Positions 52,000-61,273 of a stretch of DNA of 64,000 bases are shown piece by piece. The notes beneath the pieces are model-generated. The model saw only the letters and a program-made list of their open reading frames with translations. It had not been told where the DNA came from and did no database searches. Source of the stretch: Flavobacterium sp. 83 (lineage in GTDB: Bacteria > Bacteroidota > Bacteroidia > Flavobacteriales > Flavobacteriaceae); the NCBI RefSeq assembly GCF_000744835.1, contig NZ_JQMS01000001.1:2976001-3040000 (forward strand), in the 5' to 3' direction. Each line of letters starts with the position of its first letter. The stretch's first letter is position 1. A program made the position numbers and the translations under genes.

Positions 52000-52007
52000 T
52001 ACATTTG
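52000..52007 (+). promoter_or_regulatory. Promoter -7 box of the Bcr/CflA transporter
   Basis: TACATTTG fits TAnnTTTG, with TTG at 51983-51985 a possible but close -33. It would start transcription near 52014, after an in-frame TTG at 52005, so the ATG at 52032 is the likely start. Confidence 0.5.
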
Positions 52008-52031
52008 CAAAAAATTAAAAAAAGCAATTTG

Positions 52032-53276
52032 ATGACCGATAAATCCATCTCAAAAACAAAATATATAAAATTAATTCTAATTTTAGGTTCTTTAACAGCT
52101 CTTGGCCCATTTTCAATAGACATGTATTTACCAGGTTTTGCTGGAATTGCAAAAGATTTAAATACTACTGTCGCTAATGTTTCCATGACGCTGTCCAGTT
52201 ATTTTATTGGAATTTCTGCCGGCCAATTACTTTATGGTCCGTTATTAGACCGTTTTGGCAGAAAAAAGCCTTTATTTATTGGCTTGTTGGTTTACATTTT
52301 GGCATCATTAGGTTGTGTTTTTGTTACAGACATTGATACTTTTATTGGTTTGCGTTTTATTCAAGCTATAGGCAGTTGTGCTGCAGCTGTAGCTTCGGTT
52401 TCTATGGTTAGAGATTTATTTCCTTTGAAAGACATTCCTAAAGTATTCTCGTTATTGATGTTAGTTGTTGGGCTTTCGCCAATGTTAGCGCCTACAATTG
52501 GAGGTTACATAACAGCTGATTATGGTTGGCATACTGTCTTTTTTATATTAATGTGTATGGGTTTTTTAATTCTTTTGGCTGCTCAAATTGGCTTACCAAA
52601 CACTTTCAAACCAGACACTTCAATTTCATTAAAACCAAAACCTATTATTACAAACTTTATCAGTATTGTAAAAGAGCCTCAGTTTTATACCTATGCTTTT
52701 ACAGGAGCTATCGCTTTCTCAGGGTTGTTTACTTATGTAGCAGCTTCTCCAATTTTATTCATGGATATTTTTAAAGTAGACGCTAAAACCTACGGATGGA
52801 TCTTTGCGTTTATGTCGTTAAGTTTTATAGGTGCCAGCCAGCTTAATTCATTATTGTTAAGAAAATTTACAAGTGAAAAAATGATTTATGGTTCATTAAT
52901 AGCGCAATCAATTGTTAGTATTCTGTTCCTTATTTTAGCAATAAATGGTCTTTTAGGTTTATATGAAACCATAACCATACTATTCTTATTCTTAGGTTGT
53001 TTAGGAATATCAAATCCTAATACAGCAGGACTTACTCTTGCTCCTTTCTCAAGAAATGCGGGAAGTGCTTCGGCTTTAATGGGCGCTATTCAGTTAGGAT
53101 TAGGAGCTTTGGCCTCTTTTGCAGTGGGTATTTTTGTAAAAGATTCTATTTTACCTATGGTTGTGATTATGGCCGTTACAACAATTTTGGCATTAATCAT
53201 TTTAATTTTCGGAAAACGAACCATAAAAAAAACTATTGCAACTTCTCATGATGAGGGAATTGCAATAGTTCATTAA
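52032..53276 (+). CDS. Bcr/CflA-family multidrug efflux transporter (MFS)
   Basis: A 414-residue 12-helix MFS drug:H+ antiporter. The DHA1 Bcr/CflA marks are LGPFSIDMYLPGFAGIAKDL in helix 1, the motif A-like LYGPLLDRFGRKKPLFIGL, and RFIQAIGSCAAAVASVSMVRDLF with the antiporter-type Gly/Pro stretch in helix 5 (VVGLSPMLAPTIGGYI). It stands alone with its own promoter; it is convergent with the NADH dehydrogenase gene 18 nt away. Confidence 0.93.
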   Translation: MTDKSISKTKYIKLILILGSLTALGPFSIDMYLPGFAGIAKDLNTTVANVSMTLSSYFIGISAGQLLYGPLLDRFGRKKPLFIGLLVYILASLGCVFVTDIDTFIGLRFIQAIGSCAAAVASVSMVRDLFPLKDIPKVFSLLMLVVGLSPMLAPTIGGYITADYGWHTVFFILMCMGFLILLAAQIGLPNTFKPDTSISLKPKPIITNFISIVKEPQFYTYAFTGAIAFSGLFTYVAASPILFMDIFKVDAKTYGWIFAFMSLSFIGASQLNSLLLRKFTSEKMIYGSLIAQSIVSILFLILAINGLLGLYETITILFLFLGCLGISNPNTAGLTLAPFSRNAGSASALMGAIQLGLGALASFAVGIFVKDSILPMVVIMAVTTILALIILIFGKRTIKKTIATSHDEGIAIVH

Positions 53277-53294
53277 TTTTTGATTTAAATATTC

Positions 53295-54569
53295 TTATTT
53301 TACTTCAGCTTTTACCTTTTTATCAGGTCTGATAATCATACGCAAAGACTGATCTTTTGCAAAGTAAGCAATCATCCAATTGAAAAATGTTTTCACTCTG
53401 TTGCGATACGTTATTAATGAAATGAGGTGAATAAACAACCATATAATCCATGCAAAAAATCCTTTAAAATGCATTTTAGGTTTCGGCAAATCAACTACAG
53501 CCTTATTTTTCCCAATGATAGCCATAGATCCTTTATCATTGTATTTAAAGGGTTTTAATGGCTTATTTTGATTCATTAATTTAAAGTTATTTGCCAAATT
53601 GATTCCTTGCTGAATGGCAACTTGTGCTACTTGTGGATGTCCATTTGGAAAATCGGTATCTGTATGCTGAATACAAGTATCGCCGATTGCATAGATATTT
53701 TCAGTACCATTAACTTTATTAAATGCGTCAGTAGTCATTCTTTTTCCGCGACCATAACTTTCAGTTGGAATTCCTTCGAAAACTTTTGCTGAAACTCCTG
53801 CAGCCCAAATTAAATTTTTGGTTTGAATGGTTTCTCCATTAGCAAAATAAACGGTGTCATCAATATAATCAGTAACTGTGTTATTTAATTTTACTACAAC
53901 ACCTAATTTTGTTAGCGCTTCCAGTGTATCTTCTTGTGACGCTTTACTCATTGGAGACAATACGGCATTGGCTCCGTCAACGAGATAAATATTACTTGCT
54001 GTTGTACTTAATTCAGGATATTCTTTTAACAAAATATTTTTTCTCATCTCAGCAAACATTCCCGAAACTTCAACACCTGTAGGACCTCCTCCAGCCACTA
54101 CAATAGTTAACAATTTTCTACGCTCACGAATATCTTTGCAAATGGCAGCTTTCTCAAGATTTTTTAATAATGTATTGCGCATTACAATGGCATCATTCAG
54201 TGTTTTCATTGGAATGGCATTTTTCTTAACGTTTTCCATTCCAAAATAACTGGTTTCAGCACCTGTTGCAAAGACAAGGTAATCATATTTTAATTCTCCA
54301 TTATTGAGAACTATTTTTTTCTCAGCAGGAATTACTTTAAGTAAGTTTCCAAGACGAAACTTTAGATTTTTTTTTCCTGCAAAAAATTTTCTAAAAGGAT
54401 AACTGATACTTGTAGGCTCTAAAAAAGCCGTGGCAACCTGATAGATAAGTGGCGGAAAAAAATTATAATTGTTTTTATCTACTAATGTGACATTAATATC
54501 TTTTTGATTCAATAAGTCTTTCGCAACATTTAATCCTGCAAAACCTCCTCCGATAATAACAATTTCCAT
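53295..54569 (-). CDS. Type II NADH dehydrogenase
   Basis: A 424-residue non-proton-pumping NADH:quinone oxidoreductase. The FAD Rossmann motif is EIVIIGGGFAGLNVAKDL at residues 2-19. The NADH motif is VVAGGGPTGVEVSGMFAEM near residue 170, and the third motif IYAIGDTCIQ. The C-terminus has an amphipathic/hydrophobic helix (FFAWIIWLFIHLISLITYRNRVKTFFNWMIAY) for membrane attachment, as in other NDH-2. A TAATTTTG -7 box lies on the minus strand at 54616-54609. Confidence 0.93.
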   Translation of the reverse strand: MEIVIIGGGFAGLNVAKDLLNQKDINVTLVDKNNYNFFPPLIYQVATAFLEPTSISYPFRKFFAGKKNLKFRLGNLLKVIPAEKKIVLNNGELKYDYLVFATGAETSYFGMENVKKNAIPMKTLNDAIVMRNTLLKNLEKAAICKDIRERRKLLTIVVAGGGPTGVEVSGMFAEMRKNILLKEYPELSTTASNIYLVDGANAVLSPMSKASQEDTLEALTKLGVVVKLNNTVTDYIDDTVYFANGETIQTKNLIWAAGVSAKVFEGIPTESYGRGKRMTTDAFNKVNGTENIYAIGDTCIQHTDTDFPNGHPQVAQVAIQQGINLANNFKLMNQNKPLKPFKYNDKGSMAIIGKNKAVVDLPKPKMHFKGFFAWIIWLFIHLISLITYRNRVKTFFNWMIAYFAKDQSLRMIIRPDKKVKAEVK

Positions 54570-55051
54570 ATAATAATTTTAATATAGTTTTATAAAAAAT
54601 AATTGTTACAAAATTACATAAATTATAAAGGAGACTCGAATAATTAATATTAAAATAGGGTTAAAAAACAACTGTTTCATTAGTATTTTTGGGACTTTTC
54701 CACTTTATTCTCAACGAAAACGATAGCGTTAGAAAGTTTCAAAGTTTCTATTTTTTTTAAGCAGAAGTATCTTTTTTATTTAAATACATTTTTTTTTAAT
54801 CTGCGATAAAATGGAATGGCGTATAATAACCCAATATCTCAAATCAATTTTTATTAGTTATTCTTTTTTAAATTGTGTCGATAAATACAGTTCTAAAAGG
54901 CTTTTCGAGAATTGACTTAGATGTTTTACTTATAAGAAAATCATTGTGTTTTTTATCCAATTTTGAATATAGGATTTTTACAAAAAAACCATTGCATTAC
55001 TTTTTAAAGTAATTGCAATGGTTTTGCAAATTGTATGTAGAAAAGAATTTT
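54570..55051. other. 482-nt gene-free spacer
   Basis: No coding frame is supported. It holds the NDH-2 promoter (TAATTTTG on the minus strand, 54616-54609) and the terminator of the RNA helicase gene (54984-55025). In the middle TAGAAA (54730-54735) and TTTCTA (54745-54750) form a hairpin followed by T8, a plus-strand terminator shape with no plus-strand gene before it, so a short unannotated transcript is possible but unsupported otherwise. Confidence 0.4.
54984..55025 (-). terminator. Terminator of the DEAD-box helicase gene
   Basis: AAAACCATTGC-ATTACTTT and AAAGTAATTGCAATGGTTTT form a stem of about 19 bp with one bulged base. On the minus strand it is followed by a U-run (complement of the A-run at 54982-54988). 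It lies about 27 nt past the helicase stop. Confidence 0.88.
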
Positions 55052-56389
55052 TTACTTCTTTTTTAGTTTTTTAACGGGCTTTTCTAAAGGCTCATTTTTG
55101 TTTTGAAGGATATAATTAGCCAATAATTTTTCAATTAATTCATCTTTAGTCAAATGATGAAAAACTGTTTTTATTTTTTCTTTTAATTCTGCTGCAACAT
55201 CATGATTTGGCTTGGTTTTGAAAATTTGTTTGGCCCACAATAAGGTATTGTTTTCTTCGATGCTGGCAACGGTTGGTTTTTTGAATTGAGTAAATTTTAT
55301 TCCCAACTCTTTTTTAAAATCAGCAATTTCAATTACTTCTTCTGGTTGTAAAACCGTTAAAGAAAGTCCCTTTGCTCCCGCTCTTGCTGTTCTTCCACTA
55401 CGATGAACATATGCTTCGTAAACGTCCGGTAAATGATAATTAACTACATAAGAGATTTCCTTTACGTCAATTCCTCTTGCTGCTAAATCAGTCGCGACTA
55501 ATATATTGATATGTCCTTCACGGAATTGCTCCATGATTCTGTCTCTAATTCCTTGTGATAAACTACCGTGCAATGCGCCTGATGAAAATCTATTAATTGC
55601 CAGATTTTTAGCCAATTTATTGACTGCTGCTTTCGTTTTACAAAAAATAATTCCGCGTTCCCCTTCTTTAGTATTTAAGAAATGCATTAAAACATCTAGT
55701 TTTTCAATTGGATCCACCACAATATATTCGTGATCGATTCCTTGATTTCCTATTGTTTCCATATTAGCACTAACTTGAACTACGTTTTTGTTTAAGTAGT
55801 TTTGAATCAGTTGTTTTATGGTTCCTGGCATTGTTGCCGAGAATAAAAAGGTATTGTGATTTGTAGGTAATTCGGCGATGATTTCGTCTAAACCTTCTTT
55901 TAATATGGTAACCATTTCATCAGCTTCATCAAGTACGAGGAATCTGGTTTCTTTTAAGTTTATCGCTTTGCGCTGAATCAAATCAATTAAACGTCCAGGT
56001 GTTGCTACTACAATATGTGTAGGTAACGAAAGTCTTTCTATTTGTGGTTTGATTGGAATCCCTCCGCAAGTTGCCGCAATAGAAACTTCAGGCAGGAATT
56101 TAGCAAATGATTCTAAATTCTTAAATATTTGTTGTCCCAGTTCTCTTGTTGGCACAAGAATTACTGCTTGAATAACAGATATATTAGTATCTATTAATTG
56201 TAATATGGGTAGTCCAAATGCCGCTGTTTTTCCTGTACCTGTTTTAGCAAGTCCAACCAGATCCGTTGTATTTGATAAAAGCAACGGAATTGTTTTTTGT
56301 TGAATTTCTGTTGGTACAGTAAATTTCAATTCATTTATTGCTTTTAATATGGGTGTTGAAATTCCTAAATCAGAGAATTGCTTTGGCAT
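55052..56389 (-). CDS. DEAD-box ATP-dependent RNA helicase
   Basis: A 445-residue helicase with the full motif set: Q motif (FTVPTEIQQKTIP), motif I AKTGTGKT, Ia PTRELGQQ, II DEAD, III SAT, V ARGID and VI HRSGRTARAG. The C-terminal basic tail (EKPVKKLKKK) likely binds RNA. It belongs to the RhlE/CsdA-like group involved in RNA folding and decay or cold adaptation. The next gene upstream on the minus strand is another helicase, separated by a repeat element. Confidence 0.94.
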   Translation of the reverse strand: MPKQFSDLGISTPILKAINELKFTVPTEIQQKTIPLLLSNTTDLVGLAKTGTGKTAAFGLPILQLIDTNISVIQAVILVPTRELGQQIFKNLESFAKFLPEVSIAATCGGIPIKPQIERLSLPTHIVVATPGRLIDLIQRKAINLKETRFLVLDEADEMVTILKEGLDEIIAELPTNHNTFLFSATMPGTIKQLIQNYLNKNVVQVSANMETIGNQGIDHEYIVVDPIEKLDVLMHFLNTKEGERGIIFCKTKAAVNKLAKNLAINRFSSGALHGSLSQGIRDRIMEQFREGHINILVATDLAARGIDVKEISYVVNYHLPDVYEAYVHRSGRTARAGAKGLSLTVLQPEEVIEIADFKKELGIKFTQFKKPTVASIEENNTLLWAKQIFKTKPNHDVAAELKEKIKTVFHHLTKDELIEKLLANYILQNKNEPLEKPVKKLKKK

Positions 56390-56441
56390 TTTTTTGAATT
56401 TTATAATTTTATAAAAAAGTTGTTTTGTAAACGGTAATTTT

Positions 56442-56517
56442 TAGCCCCGATGGAAACGACATCCTGTTGTGGCGGGGTTCGCCACAACAGATATAGTGTA
56501 CAGCGGGATTAGCTCCT
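56442..56517 (+). repeat. Framed intergenic repeat element, copy 1
   Basis: Begins TAGCCCCGAT (56442-56451) and ends AGCGGGATTAGCTCCT (56502-56517). Inside is a GC-rich perfect hairpin: CTGTTGTGGCG (56464-56474) with CGCCACAACAG (56480-56490), 11 bp, 5-nt loop, very unlike the AT-rich surroundings. The frame words can themselves pair (TAGCCCCG with CGGGATTA, one mismatch and one G-U). A second element with the same frame lies at 63644-63795. I recall such sequences as frequent in Flavobacterium intergenic regions. Confidence 0.6.
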
Positions 56518-56530
56518 TGAAAAGAAAATA

Positions 56531-58075
56531 TTAATCTTCGTCAGGTTCGTTCATGATTTTCTCACGATATTTTTTCCCCGTTAACAATACCAGTTTTAAT
56601 TTGTAATCATCAACAAGCCATTCGCGGTAATTTTTGCTGCATTGGCTCAAACATTTAGAATAGCGTTTGATACGGCAATCTATATCGTCTTCCAGCAATT
56701 TCCCTAAAGCCTTAGCTTCTTGTAAAGTCTCTGAATTATCAACACACATGGCAGCGTGCTGTTCTAAGGATTTTTCTAACACTTCTTTTGAACGTAAATT
56801 TTGTTTAATGATGAGTTTATGTTCTTCATCAACATCAAAAGTTACGACTTCAGTTTTACTGAATTTTGCGCGTACATCAGGTGGCATATTGTATTTGAAA
56901 TACAACTCAATTTCCGTATCGTCACGTAAATTTTCCAAGTAAAACTCTGGTGATTTAAAGATATGTTGCCAGTTTACCGGCTCACTCCATAGTCCAAATC
57001 GTGCTGCATTATTTCCTAAATCGATAACGTTAAAAGTATCTTTATTAGGTAGTTTTCTAGAACCACGACCAATCATTTGATAATATAATGTCAACGATTT
57101 TGTCGCTCTATTTAAAATTATGGTTTCAACTGTAGGCTCATCAAAACCAGTGGTAAGAATTCCAACAGATGTTAAAATAGCATCCGGTGTATGCTTAAAC
57201 CAATGCAAAATGTCTTTCCTTTCCTCGTTATTACTGGTGTTATCTAGGTGGCGAATCGCATAACCGGCTTCTCTAAAAGTTTCATATACATATAAAGAAG
57301 TATTGATACCATTATTGAAAATTAAGGTTTTCTTGCCTAGAGATTTCTCGGTATACGCATGCAATAATTTTTCCTGCATGGCCATATTTGTGTATAAATC
57401 ATCCGATGATTTTACGGTGTAATCGCCATTGATTCCTACTTTTAATGAGGTCAAACCTACATCATAGCTATAGGTTACTGCTTTGGCCAAAAAACCATTT
57501 GCAATCAAAGAACTAATAGTGTCTCCTACGATTAATTCATCGTAGCTTTCATGCATTGGTAATTTAATATTCGAACTTAAAGGCGTTGCGGTAACTCCTA
57601 ATATAAAGGCATTTTTGAATGAACTTAATAATTTTCTGAAGGAGTTGTAATGCGCCTCATCGATGATTACCAATCCTACATTATCTAAATGTAATTTTTC
57701 GTCATTGATTCGGTTTTTCAACGTTTCTACCATAGCAACAAAACAAGAATAATCGTTTTGATCCGGAAGTTCTTTTACTTTGCTATTGATGATTTTGTTT
57801 TTTACATCAAAACCTTTCAACATTTTTGAAGTTTGTTTACACAACTCAATTCGGTGTGTTAAAACAACTACTTTTTTATCATGTTGTGATAAATAACGGC
57901 GTACGATTTCTGAAAACACTACTGTTTTCCCACCACCCGTAGGCAATTGGTATAACAAATGGTGTTGTGGCGGTGCATTATCTATGCGTTCAAAAATGGC
58001 GTCAATATCGCCTTTTTGATATGCATAAAGTTCTTTTTTGTCTTCGATTTCTATTTCTAAAGTGTTTTGGGACAT
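56531..58075 (-). CDS. DEAH-type superfamily 2 helicase
   Basis: A 514-residue SF2 helicase of the type III/Res-like group. Motif I LPTGGGKTVVF, Ia VLTHRIELCKQ, II IIDEAH, III VTATPL, and VI QMIGRGSRKLP are all present. No nuclease or specificity domain is attached, and no restriction-modification gene is nearby. Its C-terminal ~120 residues are helical and rich in Lys and Cys (CRIKRYSKCLSQCSKNY). It is probably a DNA repair-type translocase; the substrate is unknown. Confidence 0.9.
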   Translation of the reverse strand: MSQNTLEIEIEDKKELYAYQKGDIDAIFERIDNAPPQHHLLYQLPTGGGKTVVFSEIVRRYLSQHDKKVVVLTHRIELCKQTSKMLKGFDVKNKIINSKVKELPDQNDYSCFVAMVETLKNRINDEKLHLDNVGLVIIDEAHYNSFRKLLSSFKNAFILGVTATPLSSNIKLPMHESYDELIVGDTISSLIANGFLAKAVTYSYDVGLTSLKVGINGDYTVKSSDDLYTNMAMQEKLLHAYTEKSLGKKTLIFNNGINTSLYVYETFREAGYAIRHLDNTSNNEERKDILHWFKHTPDAILTSVGILTTGFDEPTVETIILNRATKSLTLYYQMIGRGSRKLPNKDTFNVIDLGNNAARFGLWSEPVNWQHIFKSPEFYLENLRDDTEIELYFKYNMPPDVRAKFSKTEVVTFDVDEEHKLIIKQNLRSKEVLEKSLEQHAAMCVDNSETLQEAKALGKLLEDDIDCRIKRYSKCLSQCSKNYREWLVDDYKLKLVLLTGKKYREKIMNEPDED

Positions 58076-58181
58076 TGCTTATTGTTGGATTTTTGCAAAA
58101 ATACACCTAAAAAACAGTTTAATTGTCAATTTTAATTAAAAAAAAAACGATTGATTAAATAAAATTGAATTATGTAGGAAC

Positions 58182-58709
58182 TTAATATTCAAATCGCTCT
58201 ATAATAGCATTAAATTCAGGTTCGTTATACCATTTTTGTTTAACGGTTTCATCATGAATCGCTATTATTCTTGTTTTAAAGTCATTCAGAATTCCGTTTG
58301 CAATCAAGAAAATTACCGCTTGTTCAAAAGAATTGAACATACTTTTGAAAAATAAATCTTGTTTTATAAGATGCTCTGAGGAGAATGTTTGTGCAATTTC
58401 AACATTATAAAGCATGACATCAGCAATTACAAAGGGATCTACTCCCAAAAGGAGGAAATGCTTGATATATTTTTGAGCAACAGAGCGACGCATTTTAGGT
58501 TTGCTAGGTCTTCCCGCCTTTTTGAACGGATAATATTCATTTGAAATTTTGAGTTTGCATTCTTGCAAAAGTGTTTCTTCCTTTGGGTTGAAAACAAAAT
58601 TATAATAGACTTTTACGGGACTAAATTTCTCGTACAATTCGATAATCTGCTCTTCGAGTTGTTCTTTACTAAGTTCCGACAAGTATTTTTTTAAATCGCG
58701 CTTGCTCAT
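58182..58709 (-). CDS. DUF6155-family protein
   Basis: A 175-residue helical cytosolic protein starting MSKRDLKKYLSELSKEQLEEQIIELYEKF, which I recognise as DUF6155. The YYNFVFNPKEE and AGRPSKPKMRRSVAQKYIKHF segments are the conserved-looking parts. The ATG at 58709 is preferred over an upstream TTG (58715). It is monocistronic as far as can be seen; function unknown. Confidence 0.8.
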   Translation of the reverse strand: MSKRDLKKYLSELSKEQLEEQIIELYEKFSPVKVYYNFVFNPKEETLLQECKLKISNEYYPFKKAGRPSKPKMRRSVAQKYIKHFLLLGVDPFVIADVMLYNVEIAQTFSSEHLIKQDLFFKSMFNSFEQAVIFLIANGILNDFKTRIIAIHDETVKQKWYNEPEFNAIIERFEY

Positions 58710-58857
58710 TATCAAAGTTTAAGAATACAAAAGTAAATTACTTTAGGAATGAATACATCCAAAATCAATGATAATACTTAATTTTACCATAAATAAAGCA
58801 TTAAGAACGTTTCTTTGGCGCTTTATTTTTTACTTTTATACCTAAAATTTAATTTTT

Positions 58858-59142
58858 ATGCTCAAATTTTTTAAGATTGTTGCCATTCTCGAAGGGATTT
58901 CCTATTTGGTTTTATTTTCAAATATGCTTGTTGTAAAACCTACGAATTTAGTTCTTTATAAAACACTTTTATTCCCAATAGGAATGGCTCATGGTGCGTT
59001 GTTTATTACCTATATTATAGTAGCAGTACTATTGAAATTTAAGGAAAATTGGGACTTTAAAAAATTTGGGATTATCGGCCTTGCATCAATAATTCCTTTT
59101 GGTACTTTTTACGTGGAAAAGAAATACTTGAAAAATGTATAA
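58858..59142 (+). CDS. DUF3817-domain small membrane protein
   Basis: A 94-residue inner-membrane protein with three hydrophobic helices (FKIVAILEGISYLVLFSNMLVV, LLFPIGMAHGALFITYIIVAVLL, IGLASIIPFGTFYVEKKYL). The EGISYL start, GMAHG in the middle and PFGTF..EKK end are the DUF3817 pattern. Its stop overlaps the start of the MscS gene by 8 nt, so the two are co-expressed. A TTTG (58814-58817) and TACTTTTA (58831-58838) pair is a poor promoter match. Confidence 0.9.
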   Translation: MLKFFKIVAILEGISYLVLFSNMLVVKPTNLVLYKTLLFPIGMAHGALFITYIIVAVLLKFKENWDFKKFGIIGLASIIPFGTFYVEKKYLKNV

Positions 59143-60388
59143 ATTCATAGAAAAAATATTCACTTTCCTATATCCTATATTACGGAAAATAGGATTTGGG
59201 AGTAGTTTTTCGAGCTATTTAAGTTTGATCATAAATATTGCCTTGTTATGTGCAATAGCATATGGTATTTATATACTTTTCAGACTTATTTTAGTGACCT
59301 TAATGATCGTTGTTGCCAAGAAAACAAAAACTAAGTTTGATGATTTATTGGTAACCAACAAAACAGCAAAATATATTGCTCATTTAATTCCGCTACTGTT
59401 TATTTATAAATCGGTTCCTATAATTTTAGATCGTTTTGAATACTGGGAAGGTATTTTTGGTAAACTGGTAGGAATCTATATTGTAATTTTAGTTTTATGG
59501 ATTATCCGAACTATTTTCAATGCTTTACGAGACTATTTAAAGTTAAAACCAAGATACAGCGACAAACCTATTGATAGTTTCATTCAGGTTATTATGATCG
59601 TTCTTTGGATGGTTGGAATTACAGTTATAATTTCGAAACTATTTGATATTGATCAAAAAGAACTCCTGACTATTTTAGGAGCTGTTTCTGCAGTAATTAT
59701 TTTGATTTTCAGAGATACAATTTTGGGATTCGTATCTAGTGTTCAGGTCTCTATAAACGATATGGTACGCATCGGAGACTGGATTACAATGGATAAATTT
59801 GGAGCAGATGGAGATGTCATTGAGATTAATCTGGCTACTGTAAAAGTTCGGAATTTCGATAATACAACAACCACTATTCCTACTTACAGTTTAAGTTCTG
59901 ATTCATTTCAAAACTGGCGCGGAATGCTAAATTCAGATGGGAGACGCATAAAAAGACACATCCTTATTAAAACGAGCAGTATTCGCTTTTTAGAAGAAGA
60001 AGAATTAAATGAATTTAAAAAAATTGAATTGATTTCCGATTATATTGACACAAGAAAATTAGAAATTGATGATTTCAATTCGAGTCATAAAATCGATAAA
60101 TCAATAGCTGTTAATGGTAGAAACCTTACTAATCTAGGTTTGTTTAGAAAATACATTACCCAATATCTTCATCATTATCCGGGATTGAATAAAGATATGT
60201 TAATGCTATGCCGTCAATTGCAATCTACTTCGCATGGTGTTCCTCTTGAAGTGTATGCTTTTTCACATGACAAACGATTTGAAAATTATGAATACATCAT
60301 GTCAGACATATTTGATCATATAATTGCTTCAGTAAAATATTTTAATTTGGAAATTTTCGAAGGAATTAATGAAAGTACAACAAATTAA
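59135..60388 (+). CDS. MscS-type mechanosensitive channel
   Basis: A 417-residue channel protein. There are about five transmembrane helices; the pore-lining helix is followed by LGFVSSVQVSINDMVRIGDWITMDKFGADGDVIEINLATVKVRNFDNTTTTIPTYSL, the MscS beta-domain signature. The longer C-terminal cytosolic part matches the YbdG/MscS-like mini-conductance group. It releases solutes on hypo-osmotic shock. It is translated in overlap with the DUF3817 gene. Confidence 0.93.
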   Translation: MYKFIEKIFTFLYPILRKIGFGSSFSSYLSLIINIALLCAIAYGIYILFRLILVTLMIVVAKKTKTKFDDLLVTNKTAKYIAHLIPLLFIYKSVPIILDRFEYWEGIFGKLVGIYIVILVLWIIRTIFNALRDYLKLKPRYSDKPIDSFIQVIMIVLWMVGITVIISKLFDIDQKELLTILGAVSAVIILIFRDTILGFVSSVQVSINDMVRIGDWITMDKFGADGDVIEINLATVKVRNFDNTTTTIPTYSLSSDSFQNWRGMLNSDGRRIKRHILIKTSSIRFLEEEELNEFKKIELISDYIDTRKLEIDDFNSSHKIDKSIAVNGRNLTNLGLFRKYITQYLHHYPGLNKDMLMLCRQLQSTSHGVPLEVYAFSHDKRFENYEYIMSDIFDHIIASVKYFNLEIFEGINESTTN

Positions 60389-60405
60389 AAATATAAGGAA
60401 TATAA

Positions 60406-60798
60406 ATGAGCGGAGAAAAAGATTTAGGTACGTTGCTTAAAACAATGAAACCAGAACATATTACAGGAGAATATGTTTTTTGTGTAGTTTGTGATTTGAT
60501 AAATCTAAATCTTAACGATATCTTTATGACATTCAAAGAGCAGGAAGGAACTACACTAGTAATCAAGAAGGAATTTGCCGATAGTCTAAAATTAGAATAT
60601 TCTTTTATTGCTTCTTGGATTACTTTAACGGTTCATTCTTCACTGGAAGCTGTGGGATTAACCGCAGCTTTTTCTAATGCTCTTTCGCAGGAAGGAATAA
60701 GTTGTAATGTGGTAGCCGCTTTTTATCACGACCATATTTTTGTAAATAAAAAAGACACTGATAAAGCAATGGAAATCCTTAATCGATTTTCAAAGTAA
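60406..60798 (+). CDS. ACT-domain protein
   Basis: A 130-residue cytosolic protein with an ACT-like regulatory fold (WITLTVHSSLEAVGLTAAFSNALSQEGISCNVVAAFYHDHIFVNKKDTDKAMEIL). The first half is a second, diverged beta-alpha unit (GEYVFCVVCDLINLNLNDIFMTFKEQEGTTLVI). Such stand-alone ACT proteins bind small molecules; the ligand is unknown. It follows the MscS gene after 17 nt. Confidence 0.88.
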   Translation: MSGEKDLGTLLKTMKPEHITGEYVFCVVCDLINLNLNDIFMTFKEQEGTTLVIKKEFADSLKLEYSFIASWITLTVHSSLEAVGLTAAFSNALSQEGISCNVVAAFYHDHIFVNKKDTDKAMEILNRFSK

Positions 60799-60819
60799 AA
60801 GCAAAAATATCAACTCTAA

Positions 60820-61203
60820 TTACAAACGATCCTTTACAAATTCAATTTCTGTTTTTCCGTGTGCTTTTGGTTTTCCATCAGCGCCTAAACTTACCATTGT
60901 AGTATGATCAATTGTGATAATTGTTTCTCTTGTCATCATGTTTCTGGCCTCACATTTTAGCGTAAGCGAAGAATTTCCAAATTTTACAACATCAATACCA
61001 ATTTCTATAATATCGCCTTGTTTTGCTGAACTTCTAAAATTGATTTCAGACATATGTTTAGTGACAATTCTTGTGTTTTCTAATTGGATGATGGTGTACA
61101 AAGCCAATTCTTCATCAATCCAAGCTAATAATTTACCTCCAAATAAGGTTCCGTTTGGGTTTAAATCTTCTGGTTTTACCCATTTTCTAGTATGAAATCT
61201 CAT
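60820..61203 (-). CDS. Hotdog-fold acyl-CoA thioesterase (YciA-like)
   Basis: A 127-residue hotdog thioesterase with the family motif NPNGTLFGGKLLAWIDEELALY (acidic catalytic residue in WIDE) and TKHMSEINFRSSAKQGDIIEIG. It hydrolyses acyl-CoAs. The start MRFHTRKW at 61203 is preferred over an upstream TTG-type start, which would add a poly-lysine leader. It is convergent with the ACT gene. Confidence 0.92.
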   Translation of the reverse strand: MRFHTRKWVKPEDLNPNGTLFGGKLLAWIDEELALYTIIQLENTRIVTKHMSEINFRSSAKQGDIIEIGIDVVKFGNSSLTLKCEARNMMTRETIITIDHTTMVSLGADGKPKAHGKTEIEFVKDRL

Positions 61204-61273
61204 ATTTTTTTTTAATAAATGCAAAATTAAACTATTCTTATGGCTATTTTTCTTTATTTTTAAAGAAAAAACA

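Noticed and set aside
54730..54758. Terminator of an unseen small RNA between NDH-2 and the DEAD-box helicase genes
   Set aside because: A 6-bp AT-rich stem with T8 is frequent by chance in such DNA, and no promoter or further structure is seen upstream on that strand.
56531..58075. Restriction-modification or defence system around the DEAH helicase
   Set aside because: No methylase, specificity, nuclease or other defence-type gene is adjacent; neighbours are an RNA helicase and a DUF6155 gene.
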